From positions 37,574,053 through 37,638,052 of the forward strand of contig NC_091147.1 of the NCBI RefSeq assembly GCF_041381155.1: a stretch of DNA of 64,000 nt, read 5' to 3'. The notes under the pieces are model-generated. The model saw only the letters and a program-made list of their open reading frames with translations. It was not told where the DNA came from and did no database searches. The position numbers were made by a program, and so were the translations under genes. The DNA is from Argopecten irradians. Its lineage: Eukaryota; Mollusca; Bivalvia; Pectinida; Pectinidae. Of the stretch, positions 34,266 to 46,500 are shown piece by piece. Position 1 is the stretch's first letter; each line of letters begins with the position of its first letter.

Positions 34266-34494
34266 TTACAGAGTAATCTCCCCTTGCGGGGTAGGTATTG
34301 ATCATGACGTCATGTGCTTGCGCGCATAACGCCTTACTTCTCGGAGAAAATGGTGTGAGCTTCATGTAGTGAATGATAACGTCATAAGGTATACCAACAT
34401 GTCATACGTTTCAGATAAAATAACGTGAACTTCGTGCCAAAAATAATGATGTAATAATGTATACCTACCCGCAAGAGAGGTATCTTTGTAAAAT
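34266..34494. mobile_element. MITE of the AGAGTTATCTCCCCTTG family, copy 1
   Basis: Left end ACAGAGTAATCTCCCCTTGC; the right end carries TACCTACCCGCAAGAGAGG. A related copy sits at 43811-43964. Confidence 0.7.
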
Positions 34495-35341
34495 GAAAAT
34501 ACAAAATGTCTAATCTTATATCAAATTTCTTTATGTATCTGTAAATGTTTTCATATCTTACGGTCTTGTATTAGATCTTTGATTGACATGTAACAAGCAC
34601 ACACACAATTTACTTGGAAATATAAATCACACACATCCAGCTTCAAACATTCATAACTCTTAATATCATTAAACACTTCATTTTTGCCTGATCATGAGTT
34701 ATCTGCCCTTGTAGATAAACATTAATGGGACTAATTCACCTACCATGTGAAGCCTCATAGCGTTTATGTGGGGCTATTGTTTCTATTGGAAATAGAATTA
34801 TATCAAAAGAGGATATCCTGCACTAACCTCATTACAGCCAAAATATTACAAAGAGTTACATTTCTTCACAACTGGAGATACTAGTCAAGCACAAACGTAA
34901 TCTGGTATGTAAATTAGTCCCATTGTCATGTCACTATTTTGTAAGCAAAACTTAAGTTGTTTTCTATGAAAATATATCACCCTTACAAGCACACACATTA
35001 CAATAAATACCGACATACAAGGGAAGATAACTCTGTATATGCAATCATAGAATAGTTTACAATTTTACAGTCTGTTTTAAGAAATCATACATGACTGAAC
35101 TATAACCTTCAAAGAAACAGACAGAAGCCCAAATTGTCAGGTGTGTGAAAGTTATGCTCTATGAAACCACAGATTTTTTAACAAATTCTGACTTTCTGCA
35201 AAAAAACAGAAATCTTTTGCTTGACTTAAATTTCTTATTTGGGGAACAGGATTTGGCACAAGAGGCTACAGTATATGATGTCATTTAAATTATTAAAATG
35301 ACAGATGACTAGTTTTTGAAAGTCAAATGTTTGTTCATCGT

Positions 35342-35425
35342 GGGAGACTCGCGGTTGATTGCAAAACACTTGCTACACTTATGAGTGTAGTGAAGTGTTG
35401 CAAATCCAATCAACTGTGGGTCTCC
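35342..35425. mobile_element. 84-bp hairpin element
   Basis: GGGAGACTCGCGGTTGATTG pairs imperfectly with CAATCAACTGTGGGTCTCC across a GCTACACTTATGAGTGTAG inner hairpin. Confidence 0.75.
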
Positions 35426-36360
35426 AGGGATAATGTTTGTTTAATAAAATAGAAATTCTAAAATAAAGGATTTTTAAGGAATATCCTGATCACTGATTTT
35501 CAAATACTAAGACATAGCAGGTAAAACCGCTAAAAAGCATGAGTCCAGGTTCTGATTTTTTCGAAACAAAAGTGCACACCTAAGTCAAAACTCAAGTTTT
35601 TCTCATTCTTTATCTTATATGAAAAATTATGACTTAAATCAGTTTTTGACTTAAGTTTGCTTCGAGAAATCTTAACTACTATCCAAGACCTCCATACAAC
35701 TGTGATGTGTGAAAGAATCTGCAAAATTTGTTTACACCATTTAAAAACATCATGATTGTTGTTTGAGATCAACATATAGATCATCAATTTTTACATGAGA
35801 AATGAAAATAAATTCAGCTTTATAGCTGTGTATTTCATTACACTAATTTCTTAAGAATATGAAATAAATTCTTTTCATCTTATATGCATCTTACAAGTAA
35901 ATAAGCACAAAATAGCCTAACCTAAAAATTTCCGGGAATGATGATAATTACAATATGAAAAGCCTCAAGATATCTCACAACCCCTTCTTATGAATTGAAT
36001 ATCAAGACTAAAAGTCTGGGTCCTACAGGGCAAACTGGACAGCATGAATACAGATCATAACTCAAAGTTATAAAAATTTGCTGCGTGTATCTACAGCAGA
36101 GTACATTTTCAGTTTTTGTGTGACCTTGGTGACCTTGGACAACCAAAAATAACCAGGACACGGATTTCACTTTATTGGACCAACATCCACACACAGACAT
36201 ATCATTCACTCTGGCATCTATACAAGACTACAACTGATGAAAAAAAAAATCACAATTTTCTCTTTTTCTTGGAGATATATTTGAATAGGTATCTAAACCA
36301 GTTAGTGTATAGAAGTAAATATTCAGCTGCAGAATATACTGTAAAAGTTCAGTATTTTTG

Positions 36361-36434
36361 AAGGTCAAAGTTTTTTTTTTTTTTTTTTTTTTTTTTATTT
36401 AAAAAAAAAAAAAAAAAAAAGGTCAAAGTTTTTG
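36361..36434. repeat. Poly-T/poly-A tract between short direct repeats
   Basis: AAGGTCAAAGTTTTT occurs on both sides of a ~27-T run and a ~22-A run. It could be an expansion hotspot or an assembly artefact. Confidence 0.7.
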
Positions 36435-37391
36435 CTATTTTAATAAATTGATATTAAATTTCAAAAAATATTAATCTGGCCATCTTATTAAAGAATCTTT
36501 ATGCGCTTTATCTTATGCTAGTTACATTGAGGATAAAATTTTCACGACCATACCATTGTTTAATGATAACATGAAAATTTACCAATTATAAAGTATAAAA
36601 TACCATTTAGCTTTCATTTACTCTTATACATCTATTGCACACATATATATACATTGACACCTTGAGACATTTAAACAATTCTTCGGTCATCACAAATCAC
36701 TCGCTTCAAAACAATAATTTAGTACAGACGCACTATTCTCTCTGTAACACAGTCACATGAACGTGGTTTCCAATTCTTTAATCAAAATATCTATTGTCTA
36801 ATCTGAATCAGGATGAAAAAAAAATCCTGGTTTTTCTTTCCTTTTCTATTCCTGGCTTTGCCATACGTCAGAAATAAAGAGGAAATATTAATTAACAAAA
36901 ACAAAAATATCTGCGAGACATGCAGCAAGAACTTTGGTACAAAAACAGGTTTTGTCTGGGAAAACACACAAATAAGAAAAGACATGTAGGCAAATGTATG
37001 AAATCAAATGAAGAAGGATTTTAAATCCTTTCACCTAAAGAGACCGCGAATCATGTGTACTTTATGAGACCACTGTATATTGCTTTCCATTTTTTTCTGA
37101 AATATTTTTTTTCCAAATTCCATGATGGAAATAAGGGAGAGAAATAGCAAAAATGTCATGGTATCACAGTTTGGACAACTTAGCAAGAAGGAACTTCATG
37201 AATTCTTGCAGTCTATACTTTGTCATTATTTCTTTGAAACATCCATAAATTAAATAATAATTTTTTTTGCAAAATTTGGTGTAAAAACTATGACACAGTA
37301 TCCATGATAATGTATGTAAGGCAGCCGTTGAGAAGTGTCAAACAATTTTGTATTGGAATGAAAAAGCGGAATACACAAGATTCCCTCGCAA

Positions 37392-37477
37392 GCATTCACC
37401 CCTGAAATATCCTAATGGACTGGTCTAGTCTTTGATTTAGACCAGCCTAAACATATCTTCAGGGGTGAATGAGTTAA
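37392..37477. mobile_element. ~90-bp TTAA mini-MITE, copy A
   Basis: CATTCACCCCTGAAAT at the left, TCAGGGGTGAATGAGTTAA at the right, with TGGACTGGTCTAGTCTTTGA in the middle. Further copies are at 60328 and 60473. Confidence 0.85.
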
Positions 37478-37543
37478 TAATAGTATAAAAACCAATTCAA
37501 AATGGATTTTAAGAAAATATTTTCTACTAAACAAGTACCAGCG

Positions 37544-40500
37544 TCAATTGAAGTGAAATTTGAAGTTGAAGCCACCACCACCCCCTGAGCCGAAAGGATT
37601 GAAGCCTTGATGCCAATGATGTCCGCCTCCTTGTTGCTGCTGTTCAGGGTCCAGTGGATCTTCACCATTATCAAATTGCTGCCTTTTATCTGAAAAACAC
37701 ATTTAGTATAATGAATTTACACGTCTATGAATTACGTTGCAAAATTGTTAGTTCATGGAATGCAATTTTTGTGAATATGGAAATCATTGAATATCATTGA
37801 TTAAGAACAATTTATGGAGTTCATATTTGATACTGCCCTTATTAATAATCCTAAAGTGTTGTCTTATAATAGCCCTGATATGTATACAAAAGGCCCAAAG
37901 GGGGTAAGAGCTAGGGGACATAAGTTCAATCCCCAGGCCTCATGCGAAAACAGTCATGTATTATATATATGACAAATAAAACTTAAACAAGTAATATCCC
38001 CCAACCTGTATCCATTGATAAATTTAAGGGTTATTATGTATATCTTATCTATCTATTTTAGCCCCACCCCTCATGCCTGTCTGGCCCTGTCCCTCAGGCC
38101 CCTCTGAGGTCAGACTATCTTTTCACAAATCCCTACCACACTGGTATTACTACCAGTATAGTTAAATTATTAGTAAATTGTAGTTATAATGAAATAGAAT
38201 TTCTTTGTGAAATGTGATACCAGATGCTACAATACAGAATATACTCACTTGGTCTGTGATGACCTTTGACCTTACTTGATCTGTGATGACCTTTGACCTT
38301 ATACTTGACCTGCGAGGATCTTTTTCCTAGCTTACTTGGTCCATGAGAACATTTGACCTTACTTAGTTTGTGAAGACCTTTGACCTTTGACCTTACTTGA
38401 CCCTGTGAAGACCTTTGACCTTAGTGAGAATGTGATTACGTTTGACCTTACTTGACCTGTGAAGTCTTTTGACCCTAGTGAGTCTGCAATGACCTTTGAC
38501 CTTACCTGGATCTGTTAGGACCTCTTTAGCTGCTGCTATATCAACAAACATTTTCTCGGCCTTGGCTTTGTCGTCTCCTTTGTAACGATCAGGATGCCAT
38601 TTCTTGGCCAATTTTTTATATGCTTTCATAATTTCCTTTTTTCTGGCAGTTCTGTAATGAAAGAAATTTAATTAATGCTAATAAACAATACATTGTATTT
38701 CTTAAAAGGAATTGAAACAAGAGGCCCAGAGGGCCTGTATCGCTCACCTGGTTTGTAATGCCAAGTAATATTCTGGATACAGGTTCATTGTTTATTTTCT
38801 GAAGAAATTTGAATATTTACCTCTAATTCCCCTATTGGGCCCACCATTCCTGCCCCCTGGGGGTCAGAGCCAAAATTTATACAAGCTCTGTTCCCCTTCC
38901 CCCAAGGATGTTTGTGGCCAAATTTGGTTACAATCCATGCAGAACTCTATGACTAGTAGCGATTTATAGGATTTACTTTTATTTCCCCTATTGGGCCCCG
39001 CCCCTCCTGCCCCCGGGGGGTCAGAGCCAAAATTTATACAAGTTCTGTTCCCCTTCCCCAAGGATGCTTGTGGCCAAATTTGGTTACAATCCATGCAGAA
39101 CTCTATGACTAGTAGCGATTTAAAGGATTTACCTTTATTTCCCCTATTGGGCCCCGCCCCTCCTGCCCCCTGGGGGTCAGAGCCAAATTTTATACAAGTT
39201 CTGTTCCCCTTCCCCAAAGGATGTTTGTGGCCAAATTTGGTTACAATCCATGAAGAACTCTATGACTAGTAGCGATTTATAGGATTTACCTCTATTTCCT
39301 ATATTTGGGCCCCGCCCCTCCTGCCCCCAGGGGGTCAGAGCCAAAATTTATACAAGTTCTGTTCCCCTTCTCCTAAGGATGTTTGTGGCCAAATTTGGTC
39401 ACAATCCATGCAGAACTCTAGGACAAGTAGCGATTTATAGGATTTACCTTTATTTCCCCTATTGGGCCCCGCCCCTCCTGCCCCCGGGGGCTCAGAGCCA
39501 AAATTTATACAAGTTCTGTTCCCCTTCCCCCAAGGATGCTTGTGGCCAAATTTGGTTACAATCCATGCAGAACTCTATGACAAGTAGCGATTTATAGGAT
39601 TTACCTTTATTTCCCCTATTGGGCCCCGCCCCTCCTGCCCCCAGGGGCTCAGAGCCAAAATTTATACAAGTTCTGTTCCCCTTCCCCCAAGGATCTTTGT
39701 GGCCAAATTTGGTCACAATCCATGCAGAACTCTATGACTAGTAGCGATTTAAAGGAAATGTTGACGGACAGACAGACGGACGGACGGACGGACGGACGAC
39801 GGACGACGGACGCCGCGCCATGGCATAAGCTCACCGGCCCTTCGGGCCAGGTGAGCTAAAAACTATAAAAGGTACTGTCATTTGATAAATTTTCAGTCAC
39901 TTAATCCTATGTGGTGTAACTATATATAGCTACCTAGACGATGATCATCAACAGTAATGACCTTTAGTCCTCAAATGAGCATATCTGGGCACACTTACTG
40001 AAGTATACTTACTTTGCTTCAAATTAATACAATATTTTGGTCAAATCAGAGGAAATTTACCTAATTGCTTTTTTGTATTGTTGTATTTAATTTTAATTAT
40101 CCTACTTTTTCATACCGAACAATAAATATATTCAGTTTGATTGTCTTTAAATACCATAAAGTTTGTAATGATTGATCAATTTTCTTACCTTTTTATACCT
40201 AAAATTTTATAATAATCTCTCTTTTGTGACTGTTTAAGTAGTTTTTGAGCTTTATCTAATCCTTCTTTAGCTTGTCGATTGTCACCATCGATATTCACAG
40301 CAAATTGGTAGTCATTGACAGCTGGAAGATAAAAACAACACAATGAAGTATGCTTCACAGGAATCAGCTTTTACCGTCAGTTACAAGATATCATGTGATT
40401 ATCTCCCCTTTCCCTGTAAGTGCTCCTATCCAAATACCATAACCTACCTTAATTATCTCCCCTTTCTGATTATGTATCCCTTTCTATATTACCAACCATA

Positions 40501-43500
40501 ATTATCTTCCCTTTCTGATTATGTACATCTCTTTAAAACCTACCATAATTTTCTTCCCTTTCCCTTTACGAACCCTCTCTAAGCTTCAGTAATTATCTAT
40601 CTTTTCCTTATAAGTTCTTTTCTCTTTAACCTACCATAATTATCTCCCCTTTCCTTTAAAGTACCTCTCTCTAACCTACAATAATTATCTCCCCTTTCCC
40701 TTTAAGAACCTCTCTCTAAGCTACAATAATTATCTCCCCTTTCCCTCCATGTACCCCTCTCCGTAACCTACTAACCTTCAGTAAAGAAGCAATATAGAAA
40801 AACCCTAAATTGTTCTGTTGTTATAACATGAAGAAATTTACAGTTCATAACAAGAATTGTCAGCAGCAAGTTAACTTTGAAGTATAAGTGATGGGTGGAC
40901 AATATCATCGCCAGATTCATCAATTACTTTTATGTCAGGTAAAAACTTCCCTACCTTTATCAAACTGTTCGTTAACAAGATAAGTCTCTGCACGATCCAT
41001 AACAGCTTCGATATTTTCTGGTTCCAGGTCGAGAATCTCATTACAGATAGCAAAGGCATCCTTGATGTTTCCTGCCTACAAGTTCAGAATATTACAGATT
41101 ATAATTTATGTGATTAGCCATCTCAGCAAAAGTAAAACAACTGACCATTAAAAAACAGTAAAACATGCAGTAGGAGCCACCTCTGTATAGGACCACCTGC
41201 ATAAAGAGACCACTGTCTTGTAAACCCAAATGCCCAACTGAACATAATTTGACCTGTGTATAAAGACCACTTGGATATAAAGACCATTTTTTGTTGTCCA
41301 TTGGGTGATCCTTATATACAGGTTTGATTGCAATGTATAGCAGGTCCAAATTACTATTAAATAAGATGTCAATGTGTCACAACTGCATTTGCTTTATTGT
41401 AGAAATTAGTAAATACATGGAACTTAATGCCTAATTCTTAAGTATGTCACTGAGTTATAAATATTTAAAGATGCTCCACCGCTGACAAATGGTATTTTCA
41501 CTATCAAAAACAGGAGGAGACGATTTAGTATTTTTCTTCAATTACAAAAGTTACTTACTTTACACCATTACCACCGTTAAAAAGTTTCAGCTTCTAATTT
41601 TGATTCAAGTTAAAAATATGAAAAATAATTAATTGCATCCCGAAAAAATTCTGTGGCAATATATGGAATGAAGTACTGATTGCGCATGCACCAAAAGAAA
41701 TAAATTATTTTGTATTTTTTTGTGTGTTAATTAGGCATATATATACACAATTAAACACTAATTACAGTTCAAATGAAGAATATCATTTATGCTGTGTCGG
41801 CGGTGGAGCATCTTTAATAATAAGAATTATTTCAAATATCTTTGGATTTATGATGTCATAGACAAAAAGTGGATCGACTTTTAAGCATCTATGAAGACCG
41901 TACTTTCATTTTTTATTGTGGTTGAATACCAGACTAATACTTACCCTGGAATGACAGTGACACAGAAAAGATTTCGCTTTCATTATATACAGCGTAACCG
42001 TCGGTTCCGTCGTGAGAATCTGGTGAGCTTTGGCTATACAATCCTCATACTGTTTCTCATTTCTCAGATCTTGGGCCGACTGTAACTGTTTGACTAGCTT
42101 CTTCACTTTCTTGTAATGTGGATAGCACTCTTTATGGTCAGGATCTAGTTTTAAACACTCTCGTATATTTCTACAAATAAAACAGATAATGGTTACTGGA
42201 TACATGTGTCGAAATTTTCATATTCACGAATCAATAAGCGCTGTACATTTGTTATTCACCAACAAGCGTTACCAACATTTTGATAATTACAATACTTACA
42301 TTGCATACATTTTGTTTTTACACAGACAAATGAAAGTTCAAAATGAATTCTGGCAGAACTGACAAAATCCATGATATTTATTTCAAAATCGCAGTAAAAT
42401 GAGATCATGCGGTCAAAACATGGAGTCAAGCTGTCGCCTACCATTGTATTTCACATTTTTACAGTGATATTAGTAATTATAAAGTGACTTATTCAGATAT
42501 GTTTATCTAAACATACATGAACAAGACTTAATACTATGCATAAATTCTGTGTTGTTTCAAATGCTTATAAAAATCAGTATTTTTTGTGTAATACACATTT
42601 TTGCTAATTTCGCGAGAGCCCTTGAACGTAAATCTAAATGTTTCTTAATAAATTGAATAAAACATATGTATGAATGTTTGTTTGTCATAAAGAGTTCTTG
42701 ATTGCAAATTTATGTTTTTGTAAATATTTTGAAAATAATGAAAATGCCAAATATTGTAGATGCTAAAAAACAGTAGTTTGCAGTAACATGTTTATAGCCA
42801 ATCTCTATTTTTTTTTTAAGTTTTTCGTCACAGGTTGATAAAAACTTACATTAGAGAATTCTCAGCATCTCCCATGTCGTAATAGAGAAGACTGAGCTTT
42901 AGAAAGGCAGGTGTGTTGTCGCTGCGAAGCTTGGTGGTGGAGCGGATGTCTCCAACAGCTTTAAAGTAATCACCCTGAGCCATGTAGCACTCGGATCTGA
43001 TCTCTCGTAGTTCAATGTCCCACGGACACACCTACAAAGTGAACTTACAGATACACACAACATACACACAATCCTCCTTGTTATTTAGAAGGAAATATAA
43101 CATTTTGAAAGTACAGCAGTGGATATATATTCAAAGGGCCATGCATACTTGGTGAAGTGTACGATTTTATTTTTTAAAGTATAGTGATAAATCTACCTAA
43201 TAACCCGATCAACCCTGAAATTTCATGATGGCCTGTTCCTACCTCAGAATAAGAAGAGTTCAATTATTAATATAGGGGTGAGTATGGTAACAGCACACTG
43301 CTTTCAATAACAAAACATACCAGAAACATAATTATCTAGTCAAATAAAGGATGATGCACTTGCAGTTTTGAATGTATATCAGACCATGATATACTGTCTA
43401 AATTTGATATTTATGCAAATGAATATGGTTAACAGAAGATATCCAAGGAAAAATGGCTATAAACCAGAGACCCCTCTGTTGTAAACAAAGGCAATGAATC

Positions 43501-46500
43501 TGTACACTGCAAATCATATTTCTTTTGCGGTCACTAATTTTCGTGATGTCTGTTTTTAAAACATTTTTGTGATGTCTGTTTTCAAAACATTTTCGTAGAA
43601 ATTAAGTTACGCGAATTAAAAATTGAATAGCAGTACCTTTGAATTTAATTGTGGAAATAAAGTGGGAGATATTTATTCATGGATGTAAACCTTCACAAAT
43701 TTTGCATTGATCGTGAATTTCGTGAAAAATCAATCAGAGACAAAAGAAAGTTGATTTACAGTATATGTTTCTGTCCTTATGTGGTGTGTTATTTTGTTTT
43801 TTGCATATTTCAGAGTTATCTGCCCTTGTGGGTCGGCATTAATTATAACGTCGTGTGTTTGTTAGTGAAATGTCATACTTTTCGGAGAAAATGACATGAA
43901 TTTCGCTCACAAAATCATGACGAAACTATGGATACCTACCCGCAAGGCAGGGAACTCTGTAATATGCAATAAGAGGGAATATGTCAAACTAAAAAGCTTA
44001 CCTCTATAGCTTGAGTGAGTAGATCTATAGCTGCCTGGAACTCCCTCACATGGAAGAAATGATGTGCTTCCTCTATACTTGCTTGTAGTGGATGTATTTT
44101 TTGGATGTTCAGATTTGCCTCTTCATTAGTCGGATCTTTGGATAACTGTGACAACAACGAGGACATATTATGAACAATCATGGTAAATTGTAATCTACTC
44201 AGATTTGGTATTTGTTTTAATTAAATCAGCAGCTATGGACTTTAAGAACATGTCTGAATCAGTTGGGTAGAATGTCAGACACCTTAACCACTCAGCCACT
44301 TTGACCCAAAAGGGCTTGATGCAGAATGTCAAGACACCTTAACCACTCAGTCGCAATATGAAGACCTACTAAACATTTCTTTGATTGACTTATTTTTGGA
44401 CACATGATTATCACAAAAGATGGAAACTTCCAATAAATGGCCCGTTTCTGTTCATTTTAGTTAAAACAAACAGTAGCTATAGGTTATTAAAATTAGACAG
44501 GCTCTGTTTTAGTTTAAAGTAAAATAAGTTGAAGTTGCATAATGTTACTTGTTTTCAACTGAATTTTCTTACTGAGAAAAACAGTAAAGTCTTTACAAAA
44601 TTTCAACGGAATCGTTATTTAGATGGTTTATTTTTACACTGGTAACCCAAAATGTGTTAATCTTGCCGAAACTTGTTAGAATAAAGAAATAGAGGCGATT
44701 CCCAACCTCCGACAATGTAGCAATAAATAGCCGTGCACGTAACGAAGTTGGGTAATTGTGACTGATACCCTCTGTTATTCGGCCATCAGCCGTCACGACC
44801 CACGGCGGACAGAAAAATACTTAATTTTACGGCAGAAATACTTAATTTTATTAATCGAATTGGAATTCTGAGGAAAAGTCTTAATATAAAGGGTTAATAC
44901 TGAATAAAAAAGCACATATGCTAATCCTGCCGAAACTTGTTCAAAATTAAGTATTCTGCCGTTATTCTAACAAGTTTCGGCAAGATTAACACATTTTGGG
45001 TTACCAGTGTTATCACATATAGATTAATGACAGACTTACCACCATCGCAAAGTCTTCTTTGGCTTTTACTAGATTTCCCTGCTTTAGTAGTACATTGCCT
45101 CGCTGTGATCTGGCCTGTAAATGATCATCAAATGTTGACAATGCTCAGATCATTTGTCTTAAAACTTCTCCAGAGTATTTTTATTTTCTTCCCACTTGGA
45201 AAAGATATTTTTTCTTAATCAAATCAATTCAACAAACATTGATTGGTATTTAAACAGACTATGTAGCCAGTAATTTTTGTAGGGATGATAACTTTGTGAA
45301 ATATTGTAGTGGTCACCAAAATTAAAAATCACAATATATAGCCAGAATGCGAAATTTTCTTTTATGCTAGCTACAAGATTGATCTTTAGGTAACAATTTG
45401 AAAGTAAAATATTTTACACATGTATCTTTTGATTGGAAATCTTATCTAAGCTCTTAGTCTTTTTTTGTGTGCTATACACAGGAAGTTAAGATCATAATAT
45501 TCAGACAATGCTATTTTAAATATTATTTTTTTTCCTCATGCAAATTCATAATTGCTACAATCTAATTGAAATTAGACTTGTAATTCTGCTTCACTACAAG
45601 GCTTTATATTCTCCAATACAAGATCTAATAACTTTCTGTTTTGAGTCATCTTAAATGCCTGTTAAAAAACTCAAATATTCAATAGAGCCAAAATAAACAT
45701 CGCTATTGAATTAATTCCCAGTAAAAAGAATTTTATGTCAAAACCTTCTCAACCGTGAGAATCTGCCCCCAAAAATGTTCTGAAAGTTAACTGTGTTTTT
45801 CTGAGAGCAGAGTCAGACTTAGCTTACAGCAGTAAAATCTGGTTTGAGTTGAATGACTTTATCCAGGTCAGGAAGAGCAGACTTGGATTTCCCCAGAGCT
45901 AAAAATACTGTTGCCCTACGGAAATAGGACATGTAGTTATTTGGATCTCCGTCTGAAATTGGAAAAAAAATCATTGAAAAGAAAATGTATACCAGGGTAA
46001 TTTATCGCAAATTTTAAAGTTAATCCAGTAATCCCCTGTGACTGCCAACAATCAGATTAGACTTTTGAGTTTGAAACACGTATGTGTCATATATGTTTCA
46101 ACTCTTCAGATTTCTGAGAAATGGTAATTAGACTTCTGGAACTGCTAAAAGTCGATCAAGGATCTACTGGATGTTGTAGGAAGACGAAAGGTAAAAGTTG
46201 ATAAAAGACTCAGTCCTATGATTACCACAATGAATGAATTCTTGTTGATACCTACCCACTGCGGCATGGTAATGTGATAGGGCGTCTGCGAGTTGACCAG
46301 CCGCCAGGAGTTTCTTCCCCATCTCCAGATGCTGCTGGACTTCAGCTGGAGATCCATCGACACCTACAAATAAATCAGCATATTTACGTTATTGTAAACC
46401 CTACTCACTTAAACTTGATTTATAACTCAAAGAATCTGTAAAATTTCAGTATTCCATTAGGCCCAAACAACTTAAAGATGCTCCACCGCCGACAGAGCAT

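Larger units (their letters stand above)
33711..37391 (-). other. 3' flank and possible long 3' UTR of DNAJC3
   Basis: There is no credible ORF here. On the minus strand several AATAAA signals occur, for example near 33738 and 34105. The stretch also contains two small inverted-repeat elements (34266-34494 and 35342-35425) and a poly-T/poly-A tract. How far the UTR extends cannot be judged without transcript data. Confidence 0.4.

Noticed and set aside
38864-39834. Proline/glycine-rich ORFs across the 157-bp repeats
   Set aside because: The frames follow the tandem repeat of a pearl-like element and appear on both strands; no codon or domain support.
44230-44370. Two short CACCTTAACCACTCAG segments resembling SINE A-box DNA
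   Set aside because: Only about 20 bases match, and there is no B box or body; too short to call.
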